Assembly: GCA_947498355.1 (NCBI GenBank)
Contig: CANMKA010000002.1
Coordinates: 62,001-126,000 of the forward strand
DNA from: an uncultured Paraglaciecola sp.
Lineage (GTDB): Bacteria; Pseudomonadota; Gammaproteobacteria; Enterobacterales; Alteromonadaceae
DNA: 64,000 nucleotides
Direction: 5' to 3'
A program made the position numbers and the translations under genes. Every line of letters begins with the position of its first letter. Position 1 is the first letter of the stretch. Of the stretch, positions 35,353 to 43,986 are shown one piece after another. The notes beneath the pieces were generated by a model that was given only the letters and a program-made list of their open reading frames with translations, did no database searches and had not been told where the DNA came from.

Positions 35353-37857
35353 ATGATGTACAAAGTAACAAAAGTCGCCTTGTTGGTTGGGGCGCTTCTC
35401 CCAACAAGCTTATTCGCCCAATCGATTGAAGGTGTCGTTATCAATAAAAACGGCAAAGCTGTCGCTGGCGCAAATGTTTTAGTTGAAGGAACCATATTCA
35501 ACACAGTGACTGATAATGAGGGGCGATTTGTTTTTGATGACTTAAAAGCAGGTCCTACTGAGTTACATATTTCTGCGGCTGGCTTTGCTCATTTGCATCA
35601 AGATATAGAAGTGACGGATCAGCAAACCCAACAAATGACACTGACCTTAAGTCGCTCGCCTATTGAGGTGATTGATGTGGTGGCAACGCCTATTCACATG
35701 TCTGTCATGGAGTCTGCATCGCCAGTAAGTGTGTTGGCTGGTGAACGTCTGCGTCGGCAGCAATCTTCCTCTTTAGGCGACAGTTTAGAGAAAATCGTCG
35801 GCGTACATACCAGCTTTCATGCCAAGGTAGCTAGTACGCCTATAATTCGTGGACTAAGTGGTCCTAGAGTCAAAATTGCGCAAAATGGCCTAGATGTAAG
35901 TGACGTTTCTCGGGTTGGGCCAGACCACTCTGTTGCATCTGAAGCATCCACCGCCCAACAAATTGAGGTGCTCCGCGGGCCTGCTACTTTATTTTACGGC
36001 AGTGGCGCAATTGGTGGCGTAGTGAATATAGTAGATGGTCGCGTTCCTACAGATAGCACCACACGTGGTGAATGGTTGGTTGAAACCAATTCTGTTGATG
36101 ACCAGCGTTTAGGGTCGTTTAACCTCACTACAGGTACAGACTCATTCGCATTTTATGCCGACGGCTATGTTCGTGAGTCAAACGACTACGAGGTGCCTGT
36201 CGCGCCAGAACTAGAAGAAGAGGGCCATGACGGAGAGGGGCATGATGATGCGCATAGCAAAGTGGTCGAAAACAGCGCAGAAGAATCGAGTGGCCTTACC
36301 CTAGGGGCCAGCTATTTATTTGATAAAGGCTATGTGGGGATTTCTGTTGAGCAATTTGATCGTAAGTACGGCATTCCCGGCCATAGTCATGGTGAAGAAG
36401 AAGCCCACGAGCACGAAGAGGGAGAAGAGGGCGTTTTTGCTGATTTAGAGCAAACCCGTATACAACTTCAAGGTGAGTACAACGTGCAAGGCGAGTGGAT
36501 CAGCAAGATTCAAATTCGCGGGGGGTACAGTGACTACGAGCATGTTGAAGTTGAAGAAGGTCAAAACGGCACGATTTTCGAAAATCAAACTGAAGAGTTG
36601 AGATTAGACACAGTACACAGCCAGCTGCGTGGCTGGAATGGCGCTGTGAGTTTGCATTATAAAAGCAGTGCGGTTGCTGCACAGGGAGAAGAAGCGTTTA
36701 CCCCGCCATCTGATTCGCAAACCTTAGCGCTGGCGATAATGGAAGAGAAACATTTTGGCAATGTGCTGTTACAACTAGGCGCACGAGTGGAACGAGTCAG
36801 CCTAACCGCTGAAAATGTATTGCTGCCAAAAATTGATGCGCACGGCCATGACGAAGATGAACACGACGAAGGCGAGGCAGGCCATCAACATGAAGATGAG
36901 CATGGTCACGAAGAAGGTGAAGGGATAACCCGTGTATTCAGGGCAGATCATGAATTTACTCCGGTAAGTGTGTCAGCAGGTGTCGTGTGGGATTTCATCC
37001 CAGGCTACAACTTAGGACTATCTATTTCGCGTTCTGAACGAGCGCCATCTGCCTCTGAGTTATTGTCTTTCGGGCCACACATTGGTACCCGTACGTTCGA
37101 AGTGGGCGCTTTGTTTGCGTTGCATGAAGAAGGCGATGAGCCATATATAGGCTTGACCGAGGAAGTAATTGATCTGGAAACCGCTAACAATATCGACCTG
37201 ACGTTTCGCAAGACTCAGGGTGATTTTGGGTTTGTGTTCAACGCGTTTTATAACCAAGTCGACAATTATTACTATCAATCTTTTACTGGTTTATTTGCAG
37301 AAGATGGTCACGATCACGGCCATGAAGAAGGTGAAGATGACGGGCATGGTCACGAAGGTGACAGCGAAGATAGTCATAGCGAAGAAGGAGACTCACATGC
37401 CGGCGAGTTACCTGTGTTTATCTTCCAAACTGATGACGTGATTTTACATGGCTTTGAAGCCCAAATAGCTTGGCAAGCGACGGATGAATTTAAAGCCACT
37501 GTATTTTCTGATTTCGTCCGTGCTCGCTTAAAAGACGGTGGTTCGTTACCGCGTACACCTCCCCTTAGGTTTGGAACGGAATTGAGTTACGAAAATGCTC
37601 ATTTAAGCGCTCATTTAGGGGTGACGCGATTCCAGCAACAAGACCGAATTGCCCCAGAAGAGACAGTGACCCAAGGCTACACCTTAGTCGACATCAGTGT
37701 GTCCTACGATGTGTCGGTACTCGATCAAGATATGTCTGTGTATTTGAAGGGCAGCAACCTGACCAACACTGAGGCTAGAGTCCATACCTCATTTCTTAAA
37801 AATGTCGCTCCAAGACCTGGCCGCAGTATTGCCCTAGGTGTGCGTGGTTACTTTTAA
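35353..37857 (+). CDS. TonB-dependent outer-membrane zinc receptor (ZnuD-like)
   Basis: The protein (about 834 residues from ATG 35353) has a signal peptide ending LFAQ. A carboxypeptidase-regulatory-like domain (SIEGVVINKNGKAVAGANVLVEG) comes next, then a TonB plug (VVATPIHMS ... RIxxLRGPATLFYGSGAIGGVVNI) and a 22-strand barrel ending RSIALGVRGYF. Four external-loop inserts are rich in His, Asp and Glu (for example EEGHDGEGHDDAH and GHSHGEEEAHEHEEGEEG), as in the zinc receptor ZnuD. Two Zur-type palindromes precede it. It is followed 30 bases later by the AztD-like lipoprotein gene. Confidence 0.88.
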   Translation: MMYKVTKVALLVGALLPTSLFAQSIEGVVINKNGKAVAGANVLVEGTIFNTVTDNEGRFVFDDLKAGPTELHISAAGFAHLHQDIEVTDQQTQQMTLTLSRSPIEVIDVVATPIHMSVMESASPVSVLAGERLRRQQSSSLGDSLEKIVGVHTSFHAKVASTPIIRGLSGPRVKIAQNGLDVSDVSRVGPDHSVASEASTAQQIEVLRGPATLFYGSGAIGGVVNIVDGRVPTDSTTRGEWLVETNSVDDQRLGSFNLTTGTDSFAFYADGYVRESNDYEVPVAPELEEEGHDGEGHDDAHSKVVENSAEESSGLTLGASYLFDKGYVGISVEQFDRKYGIPGHSHGEEEAHEHEEGEEGVFADLEQTRIQLQGEYNVQGEWISKIQIRGGYSDYEHVEVEEGQNGTIFENQTEELRLDTVHSQLRGWNGAVSLHYKSSAVAAQGEEAFTPPSDSQTLALAIMEEKHFGNVLLQLGARVERVSLTAENVLLPKIDAHGHDEDEHDEGEAGHQHEDEHGHEEGEGITRVFRADHEFTPVSVSAGVVWDFIPGYNLGLSISRSERAPSASELLSFGPHIGTRTFEVGALFALHEEGDEPYIGLTEEVIDLETANNIDLTFRKTQGDFGFVFNAFYNQVDNYYYQSFTGLFAEDGHDHGHEEGEDDGHGHEGDSEDSHSEEGDSHAGELPVFIFQTDDVILHGFEAQIAWQATDEFKATVFSDFVRARLKDGGSLPRTPPLRFGTELSYENAHLSAHLGVTRFQQQDRIAPEETVTQGYTLVDISVSYDVSVLDQDMSVYLKGSNLTNTEARVHTSFLKNVAPRPGRSIALGVRGYF

Positions 37858-37887
37858 TTACACTATTTATTATATAAGGAACATATT

Positions 37888-39261
37888 ATGACCCACTCTT
37901 TTCCACTTTCGCTGTTAGCTGCTTCTATGAGTGTTTTATTCTTGACGGGGTGTGGTGATGCCGAAACCACTATTATTGAAAAAGATCCAATAGTTGGGGC
38001 TGATGACGGGCATGATCATGGTGATGGCTGCAATCAAAGCAACGACATTCTTATCGACAGTAAAGGACGCTTGGCGATTACACAGGCCGATTCCAACATG
38101 CTGCATCTGTTCGACTTAGACGATAACAGCCAGTTAGACAGCATGAGTACAGTGCACAATGACATGACCCTATCAGCGTCTGCTGATTTTCGTTTTGTTA
38201 CCCTTAAGGCGCGCAATCAAGATCTTATGCAGTTTGTCGATAGTGGGTTTTGGCGTGAAGACCATGGCAGTCATCTGCATGATTTTGAACAAGGGCCAAC
38301 AATGACAAGCTTTGAGTTAACCGGTAGTCGCCCAACTCACGCGATCAGTCACCAAGGTCAATTGGCGATTTTTAATGATGGAGATGCCGAAAATGGCATT
38401 CCTGCATCGGTGCACGTCGTGACTGACAATATTATCTCAACCCAAGGTGAACCAAGAAGCCTAACATTTGCTACTAACATGCATGGCGTTGCCGAACCTA
38501 GAGGCGAACATTTACTGGCGAGTATTCGTCGCGATGACGCAGAAAGTACCTCAGCTAATAAAATACTGCCAGACCAAGTTGGGGTATTTCATTTACATGA
38601 TGGCGCGTACGAGCTCGAACAGACCCTAGAAACCCTTTGCCCCAATTTGCATGGAGCAGCACAAAACCAAGATTATACCGCCTTTGGCTGTAGTGATGGC
38701 GTATTGGTTGCCCATCAAGACAATGCTCAGTATGAATCGGTCAAAATCGATAATATCCCTGAGCTAGCAGGTAAGCGGGTAGGTAATTTGCGTGGGCACG
38801 TCAATGCAGATGCCCTAATAGGCATTGCATCTGGCCATGGCGGCGGCCCAGCAACGTTAGTCAGTCTAGATCCTGTTGCTAACACTATGCAGGCGCTGGA
38901 ATGGCAGCCCGAGGCAAATCCAGTTGGTTATGCGTTTTCTTATGATGGCGAGCAATTCTTAGTGTTAGATGACCAAGGTTATTTAAATATCTTAGGGCTG
39001 CATACTGAAGGCGGCAGTGCTCATTGGGAGCTAGCGTCACGTCTCGATATTTCACAGCAGGACCCAGCCACTATGCCTGAAGGCATGTCGTTCACAATGA
39101 CAGTTGCGCAAAATGGTAAGTACGTTTACGTATCTGACCCTATTGCTCAGCATATCTTGCACGTGTCTCTAGCCAATATGCAGATTGAAGGTGATATTGA
39201 ATTAGATTTTGCACCTGCAGCCATAGCTTGGGTAGGAGTAGCCGAACAAGACAGCGAGTAG
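37888..39261 (+). CDS. AztD-like zinc-binding beta-propeller lipoprotein
   Basis: The 457-residue protein has a lipobox (LFLTGC, residue 22), a short His/Asp-rich tail (GADDGHDHGDGC), and WD-like/beta-propeller repeats (LLASIRR, GCSDGVLVAH, RGHVNADALIGIASGHGGG). This is the plan of AztD, a periplasmic zinc chaperone that feeds the AztABC importer. It follows the TonB receptor in what appears to be one transcription unit. No aztABC genes are nearby, so it may pass zinc to another importer. The AztD assignment rests on architecture and context. Confidence 0.7.
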   Translation: MTHSFPLSLLAASMSVLFLTGCGDAETTIIEKDPIVGADDGHDHGDGCNQSNDILIDSKGRLAITQADSNMLHLFDLDDNSQLDSMSTVHNDMTLSASADFRFVTLKARNQDLMQFVDSGFWREDHGSHLHDFEQGPTMTSFELTGSRPTHAISHQGQLAIFNDGDAENGIPASVHVVTDNIISTQGEPRSLTFATNMHGVAEPRGEHLLASIRRDDAESTSANKILPDQVGVFHLHDGAYELEQTLETLCPNLHGAAQNQDYTAFGCSDGVLVAHQDNAQYESVKIDNIPELAGKRVGNLRGHVNADALIGIASGHGGGPATLVSLDPVANTMQALEWQPEANPVGYAFSYDGEQFLVLDDQGYLNILGLHTEGGSAHWELASRLDISQQDPATMPEGMSFTMTVAQNGKYVYVSDPIAQHILHVSLANMQIEGDIELDFAPAAIAWVGVAEQDSE

Positions 39262-39454
39262 ACGAGGGGAGACTTATTGGTAGTAAACACTAGTCTTTCG
39301 TTAAGGTTTTGAGCACCCTCTTTTTGAAAACGCCCCGTCTTATTTGAAAGTGGGGCTGGTCGTTTTCAGTCTAGAGCAGCCTGCCCCGATGTTTGTCTTT
39401 GTCGCCTATCTACCCTTCACAAATACTTGCCAAGATTGTGTTAAAGTTGGTTAT

Positions 39455-39467
39455 GTTATATTGTAAC
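39455..39467. promoter_or_regulatory. Zur-box candidate 3
   Basis: GTTATATTGTAAC is an imperfect palindrome of the Zur-core form, 57 bases upstream of the DUF2796 gene start. Confidence 0.6.
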
Positions 39468-39524
39468 TTTTGTTGGTTTCATCGTGTTAAGTAGCTGTTT
39501 GACAAATGGCTGGCTGGAGGAAGA

Positions 39525-40166
39525 ATGTGTAAACCTGTTTGGGCTATGATTTTGTTGAGTATTGCTTGCCAAAACGCCTTGGCACAAAAGCATGTGCATG
39601 GGCAAGGCCAGCTTTTGATTGCGCAAGATCAGCAAGACTGGCAATTTCAGTTTGTATTACCAGCAATAGACCTACTTGGGTTCGAGCATAAGCCTCAATC
39701 GCCCCAACAAATTCAACATGTATCGGACGTGATAGCTAAAGTAGAGAGTGGTGCAGATTTTTTGCAGTTGCCAGATAGTTGCAACCTTAGTCATGTATCT
39801 CATGAATTGGCAGATTGGCTAGCAGTAAACGCTGTCCATAACGATCATTCTGGTGCGGCTAAAGACCATACAAAGCACAACACGTATTCAGGCCACAGCG
39901 ACGACCCTAATCACCATGATAGTCACGACCATAATCCTAGCTACGGCCATAATCCCAGTCACGACCATAATCATGGGCAGCAAAAGCATCAAGCACTGGA
40001 TATAAGGCTCACCTATCAATTTTCCTGCCGTGCTGTACCTGAGTGGGTCAACATTAGGCTTTTCGAGTGGGTCCATTCATTAAATAGTATTACGGCCCAG
40101 TGGATCACAGATACCAAGCAAGGGGCGCTGGATTTATCTGCCTCGTCACCTAGGTTGAAGTTTTGA
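39525..40166 (+). CDS. DUF2796 (ZrgA-like) periplasmic zinc-binding protein
   Basis: The 213-residue secreted protein has a signal peptide (to about NALA, residue 20), the family start QKHVHGQGQLLIAQD, and a central His/Asp-rich tract (about residues 105-150: HNDHSGAAKDHTKHNTYSGH, then repeated HDHNPS units). The end of the domain reads LDIRLTYQFSCRAVPEW. DUF2796 proteins are found in Zur regulons, and one is part of the Vibrio cholerae Zrg zinc-uptake system. It begins a unit with MerC and DUF1826 genes behind a Zur-like box. Confidence 0.85.
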   Translation: MCKPVWAMILLSIACQNALAQKHVHGQGQLLIAQDQQDWQFQFVLPAIDLLGFEHKPQSPQQIQHVSDVIAKVESGADFLQLPDSCNLSHVSHELADWLAVNAVHNDHSGAAKDHTKHNTYSGHSDDPNHHDSHDHNPSYGHNPSHDHNHGQQKHQALDIRLTYQFSCRAVPEWVNIRLFEWVHSLNSITAQWITDTKQGALDLSASSPRLKF

Positions 40167-40220
40167 GCGACTACGCAGACTAAGGGACCTTTGATTAAGG
40201 GAAATTTATAAGGCTGATCC

Positions 40221-40628
40221 ATGAACAAGTTAATTGATTTAAGTGATAAAGCGGCCATTGCATTGTCGTGTGCCTGTTTATTGCATTGCATATTGGTACC
40301 CATATTGATGTTGGCTTTACCTTGGATATCGAGTTTGATTGACGATCAGGTTTTTCATTTTTGGATGGCGTTTGCGGTAATTCCTTTAAGTCTGTTGGCT
40401 ATGGGCTTGGGGTATTTTCATCATAGGCGCTTAAATGTACTGCTAATTTGTCTGGTGGGCATGCTGATATTAGTGATGACGGCCATTTATGGTCATGACC
40501 ATTTAGGTGAAACCGGCGAGGTCATCGCAACTTTATTTGGCTCTGGGATCATTGCATTTGGGCATGTACGTAATTTTAAACTAAGACGAATCCAGCCATG
40601 CACAAAACCCATTGAAATCAGCCATTAG
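40221..40628 (+). CDS. MerC-domain membrane protein
   Basis: The 135-residue protein has four hydrophobic segments and the MerC-type cysteine motif in the first helix (CACLLHCILVPI). The original MerC carries mercury, but homologues in Zur-controlled clusters are suspected zinc transporters. It lies 54 bases after the DUF2796 gene and 51 before DUF1826, on the same strand, so I assign it to the zinc-starvation set. Confidence 0.8.
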   Translation: MNKLIDLSDKAAIALSCACLLHCILVPILMLALPWISSLIDDQVFHFWMAFAVIPLSLLAMGLGYFHHRRLNVLLICLVGMLILVMTAIYGHDHLGETGEVIATLFGSGIIAFGHVRNFKLRRIQPCTKPIEISH

Positions 40629-40679
40629 TGCTCAATAGTGTATGAAAAAAGTTAAACAGTAAAAGCAATAGAGGACCAT

Positions 40680-41351
40680 ATGAATACTGCCTTAAAAACT
40701 GAATATTTTGAAGATCAAGAAAAGCGGTTTACCGTAGCAGGTGACACGCCTGAAGTGCTGACCGATATTTATCAGGACAATTGTAATATGGCAGTATGGT
40801 TGCGGCAGTTGCCCTCTGAATTCATAGCAAGGTTAAGCCAAGACTTACGTGATCGCCCTCTGATGAATACAGTGCTAGAAGTGGGCGCTGAAACTATTGT
40901 GGACGATCTTGTGGGGGTGGCAGAAGACCGCGAGTACGGTGCGCAATTGCGTGGCTATATGGCCGAAGTGATTGACATGTTTTGTGTCTTGTTTGACGCC
41001 GATAAAGTGGGTGTTCGCCTAACGGTTTTAACTCAAGCTATGTGTCCACGTTTCCATTATGACAGAGTTCCTTGTCGATTAGTCACTACCTTTAGCGGTG
41101 CGGGTACCCAGTGGATAGCCGATGAATTGATCGACAAAACTAAGCTAGGCCATGGCAGTAATGGTAAGCCAGATGAATTTTCTGGGTTAATTCATCGTAC
41201 TTCGGATATTCAAGCGTTGGCTTGCGGTGATGTTGCCCTTTTGAAAGGCGACACATGGGAAGGCAATGAAGGCAAGGCATTGATCCATCGCTCACCACCA
41301 ATCGAAGCCGGAGAGTGTAGATTGTTAATGACAGTCGATTTTACCCAGTAG
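40680..41351 (+). CDS. DUF1826 protein of the zinc regulon
   Basis: The 223-residue protein matches DUF1826, with NMAVWLRQLP, the block RLTVLTQAMCPRFHYDRVPCRLVTTFSGAGTQWI, and KGDTWEGNEGKALIHRSPP. The pattern HYD ... H resembles a non-haem Fe(II)/2-oxoglutarate-oxygenase core, though that is only a suggestion. DUF1826 genes are repeatedly found near COG0523 genes and under Zur control. It has no signal peptide and is probably cytoplasmic. Confidence 0.8.
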   Translation: MNTALKTEYFEDQEKRFTVAGDTPEVLTDIYQDNCNMAVWLRQLPSEFIARLSQDLRDRPLMNTVLEVGAETIVDDLVGVAEDREYGAQLRGYMAEVIDMFCVLFDADKVGVRLTVLTQAMCPRFHYDRVPCRLVTTFSGAGTQWIADELIDKTKLGHGSNGKPDEFSGLIHRTSDIQALACGDVALLKGDTWEGNEGKALIHRSPPIEAGECRLLMTVDFTQ

Positions 41352-41365
41352 TTTTGCTTATTGCT

Positions 41366-42034
41366 TTAATGTTGTCTGAAATCATCTGTGGCATCAAAAT
41401 AAGGCTCAATAGCGACAACATTGAGTACATATGCAGACGTGCCCAAGGGATCTTCGAATAACTCTCGCGCTAATATTCCCTCGATGCGATAGGCTTGATT
41501 GAAGTCAAAATCTGTCATGCCCTTATCCAATTGAGCAAAAATAATTTGATTGGGGGGCGGAGGCGGAAAATGCAGGCAAGCGCCAAAGTAAGGCACAATA
41601 AAGATATTGCGTAAGCTGTTATCGTCAGCATAGTCAATGGGTACAATAAACCCTGCTATGGATACCCCTTGTTGGTCGAAGTTCGCAACGCTATTGGTCG
41701 ACCTTAGGGCGGCCTGATAGTCCTCATCTGAACTGGCTTGGATCGACAGTAAGATCCCCTGGGTTAAGTCATTGACCTTAGTTGATTGGGGTTGCTGGTA
41801 TTTTTGTAACACGGCCTTTTCATCATCAGGTATGAGTTGCGACCATTGAATATTGGTAGGGCTAAGAGATGCATACCGATCAAGTAGCTCTGGATCTTGG
41901 CTACTGTAAACCTTTGGGCTCAATGACAGCCAATGGCTTAAGGCTGACTGGTATTTGTTGTAGAGCATTGCCGTCACACTGCCGAGCAATAAAAATATCA
42001 CTATGGCGGCAATGATCTGCTGAGTTTGCTTCAT
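41366..42034 (-). CDS. DUF3299 membrane-anchored protein (copy 1)
   Basis: The 222-residue protein has one N-terminal membrane anchor (about residues 8-25) and the DUF3299 core: SIAGFIVPIDY then FIVPYFGACLHFPPPPPNQIIF. The near-invariant CLHxPPPPPNQ looks like a metal- or ligand-binding loop. It is the last gene of a three-gene minus-strand unit that diverges from an ABC transporter. Two DUF3299 proteins beside an ABC ATPase/permease recall the V. cholerae Zrg zinc-uptake locus. Confidence 0.8.
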   Translation of the reverse strand: MKQTQQIIAAIVIFLLLGSVTAMLYNKYQSALSHWLSLSPKVYSSQDPELLDRYASLSPTNIQWSQLIPDDEKAVLQKYQQPQSTKVNDLTQGILLSIQASSDEDYQAALRSTNSVANFDQQGVSIAGFIVPIDYADDNSLRNIFIVPYFGACLHFPPPPPNQIIFAQLDKGMTDFDFNQAYRIEGILARELFEDPLGTSAYVLNVVAIEPYFDATDDFRQH

Positions 42035-42062
42035 GTTAGTTTGGCTGCCTTGTTCAACAGGT

Positions 42063-42536
42063 TTATTTCACATCAATATTTATACGTTGAACTTTTGAAT
42101 AGGGCAATGAGGCTTTAGTGGCGTCCATCCAAACCAAAATATGGTTTTTACCGGGTTTATTGGCTACAAAATCTAAGGTGTAAGTGCCTTTGGAGGCGTC
42201 TAGCATTACCGGCTCTGCTTGGGTAAGCGTTAGGCCATAGCCATAGGTAAAGCGTAAAGAGGCATTTTTATATTCGGCAGGTAACTGATAACCAATATCA
42301 AGTTGCTGATTCTGATCAACCTTAGCTGCAACAGTGCGCACATGGGTAAGCTCAAGTTGGTTTGAACTGCGGCTGAGGTTTTGTCGGTGGGCAAAGGGCT
42401 GGCCTTGGCTAAAATTGAGCATACGGCCAAACCCTACTTGGTCGTGCATGTCACAGGCATTGCTAGTAAACGATATAAGTAACCCAGATGCCAAAGCGAT
42501 GAGCCGAGACACTAGCCTCACACTAACTAGTTTCAT
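42063..42536 (-). CDS. Secreted protein of unknown function in the zinc cluster
   Basis: The 157-residue product has a signal peptide (to about SNA, residue 27), then ACDMHDQVGFGRMLNFSQGQ and a predicted beta-sandwich (IGYQLPAEYKNASLRFTYGYGLTL ... KPGKNHILVWMDATK). The CDMHD segment could bind metal. It lies between the two DUF3299 genes (3-base and 28-base gaps), so it belongs to their operon. I do not recognise the family. Confidence 0.7.
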   Translation of the reverse strand: MKLVSVRLVSRLIALASGLLISFTSNACDMHDQVGFGRMLNFSQGQPFAHRQNLSRSSNQLELTHVRTVAAKVDQNQQLDIGYQLPAEYKNASLRFTYGYGLTLTQAEPVMLDASKGTYTLDFVANKPGKNHILVWMDATKASLPYSKVQRINIDVK

Positions 42537-42539
42537 CCT

Positions 42540-43124
42540 TTACTCCTCATAAATATAGGCGTTATCTAAGCGTAAAGTATAAGCTGAGCTGCCTGTGGTA
42601 TTAATAGTATGATCGATTACTAAGGTCCCCTCGAACCAAAACGGCTCTTGCAGGCTATCCAGCTCAATACCGTCTTTCGATTCGCTGTAAATCACTTGGT
42701 TAGGAGGGGGCGGTGGCAAGTGCAAACAAGCGCCAAAGTAAGGCACGATAAAAAATTCTCTGATGCGCTGACTATCCCCCGAACTAAGAGGCACAATAAA
42801 TCCGGGTAGCCGGATGCGGGCTTGGTCAAAGGCTTCAATGACCCGTGATGATTTTAATGCTTGTTTAAATCGTTTGGCCGAGGCATCGGATTCGCTCATG
42901 GCGGTTAGGGCATCGATATTGTCGTTACTTGCTCCGTCTTGAATCGTGTCTAAAAATTCTGGCGGGTTGAGAATGGCTTCTAAATCATCGGCTGGCATCA
43001 GCTGTACCCATTCGATTTCGGCATAGCCCGATTGAGCTGAGGCATAGCTGAGTTGCATTGACATACAACATAATAATGCTGTAATCACACTCCCTATTAC
43101 TCGATAGTTTAATAACGTTTGCAT
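42540..43124 (-). CDS. DUF3299 secreted protein (copy 2)
   Basis: The 194-residue protein has a signal peptide (to about YASA, residue 30) and the same core as copy 1: RLPGFIVPLSSGD and FFIVPYFGACLHLPPPPPNQVIY, ending with a beta-rich LVIDHTINTTGSSAYTLRLD. It differs from copy 1 in being cleaved or freely periplasmic rather than anchored. It is the first gene of its operon and shares a Zur-like palindrome with the divergent ABC transporter. Confidence 0.82.
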   Translation of the reverse strand: MQTLLNYRVIGSVITALLCCMSMQLSYASAQSGYAEIEWVQLMPADDLEAILNPPEFLDTIQDGASNDNIDALTAMSESDASAKRFKQALKSSRVIEAFDQARIRLPGFIVPLSSGDSQRIREFFIVPYFGACLHLPPPPPNQVIYSESKDGIELDSLQEPFWFEGTLVIDHTINTTGSSAYTLRLDNAYIYEE

Positions 43125-43207
43125 GGGTTTACCTTTTAGTCTGTACCCTAGGTTAGGTATAGATCACTAGCAAAATGACGACTGCTATTGTTTGAACTAG
43201 TCACCGA

Positions 43208-43220
43208 TGATATAACATCA
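43208..43220. promoter_or_regulatory. Zur-box candidate 4, shared by divergent operons
   Basis: TGATATAACATCA is a near-perfect palindrome of the same form as boxes 1-3. It lies between the divergent DUF3299 operon (start 43124) and the ABC transporter operon (start 43282). Confidence 0.65.
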
Positions 43221-43281
43221 CAACCCCTACGCCTAGTATACGGCCCAGTGAAATACGTGAAGATTTTAAGGAGTGCGTTTG

Positions 43282-43986
43282 GTGTCAGAATTTGCCGTTG
43301 ATATCCAAAATCTAGAGTACGCCTACCCAAACCATAGTGATCTTGTATTGTCGATTGAGCAATGGCAGGTCAACCTTGGGGAGCGGGTATTTTTGTTTGG
43401 TGACTCAGGCTCAGGTAAGACGACTTTGCTTAACCTTTTGTGTGGTATTTTGGTGCCAAGTCAGGGCAGTATCGATATCCTTGCTCATGATTTGCCGGCA
43501 ATGCCTAATCGTAAGCGCGACCGATTTCGCGCACAAAATATTGGTGTAGTGTTTCAAAAGCTAAATCTTATCCCGTATTTGACTGTTGCAAAAAATATCG
43601 AACTAGCCGCCTATTTCGCAAGGGGTGGTTCTTCCAACAAACGTCACACAGATATAGCGCAACGTGCGCAAACTTTAATTCAAACTTTACAGTTACCCAG
43701 CCGTGTGTTTCATACTCCAGTTAAGCATTTAAGCACAGGGCAGCAACAGCGCGTGGCGATTGCGCGGGCGCTAATTAATCAGCCAAAATTATTGTTAGTT
43801 GATGAACCTACATCGGCCCTTGATGCCAGTGCTAGGGATGCCTTTATGCAAGTGTTAATGGAAATGTGTGATACCACTCAAACAAGTTTGATTTTTGTGA
43901 GTCATGATAGCGCCCTTGGGCAGCACTTTGAGCGTAAGGTAAATTTGTCTCACCTGAATACAGCGGGTGGACGGGGACTAGCATGA
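43282..43986 (+). CDS. ABC transporter ATPase of the Zur-linked cluster
   Basis: The product (about 234 residues) has Walker A (GDSGSGKTTLL), VFQKLNLIPYLTVAKNIEL, the signature LSTGQQQRVAIARAL and Walker B (LLLVDEPTSALD), a LolD/MacB-type ATPase. GTG at 43282 follows AAGGAG by 8 bases and is a better start than GTG at 43273. Its stop overlaps the permease ATG by 4 bases. In context it would energise the zinc-linked FtsX-type permease; the Vibrio Zrg system has the same partners. Confidence 0.85.
   Translation: MSEFAVDIQNLEYAYPNHSDLVLSIEQWQVNLGERVFLFGDSGSGKTTLLNLLCGILVPSQGSIDILAHDLPAMPNRKRDRFRAQNIGVVFQKLNLIPYLTVAKNIELAAYFARGGSSNKRHTDIAQRAQTLIQTLQLPSRVFHTPVKHLSTGQQQRVAIARALINQPKLLLVDEPTSALDASARDAFMQVLMEMCDTTQTSLIFVSHDSALGQHFERKVNLSHLNTAGGRGLA

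Noticed and set aside
36500-37278. Several antisense ORFs within the TonB receptor gene.
   Set aside because: They follow from the His/Asp/Glu-rich codons of the main gene; no starts or family matches.
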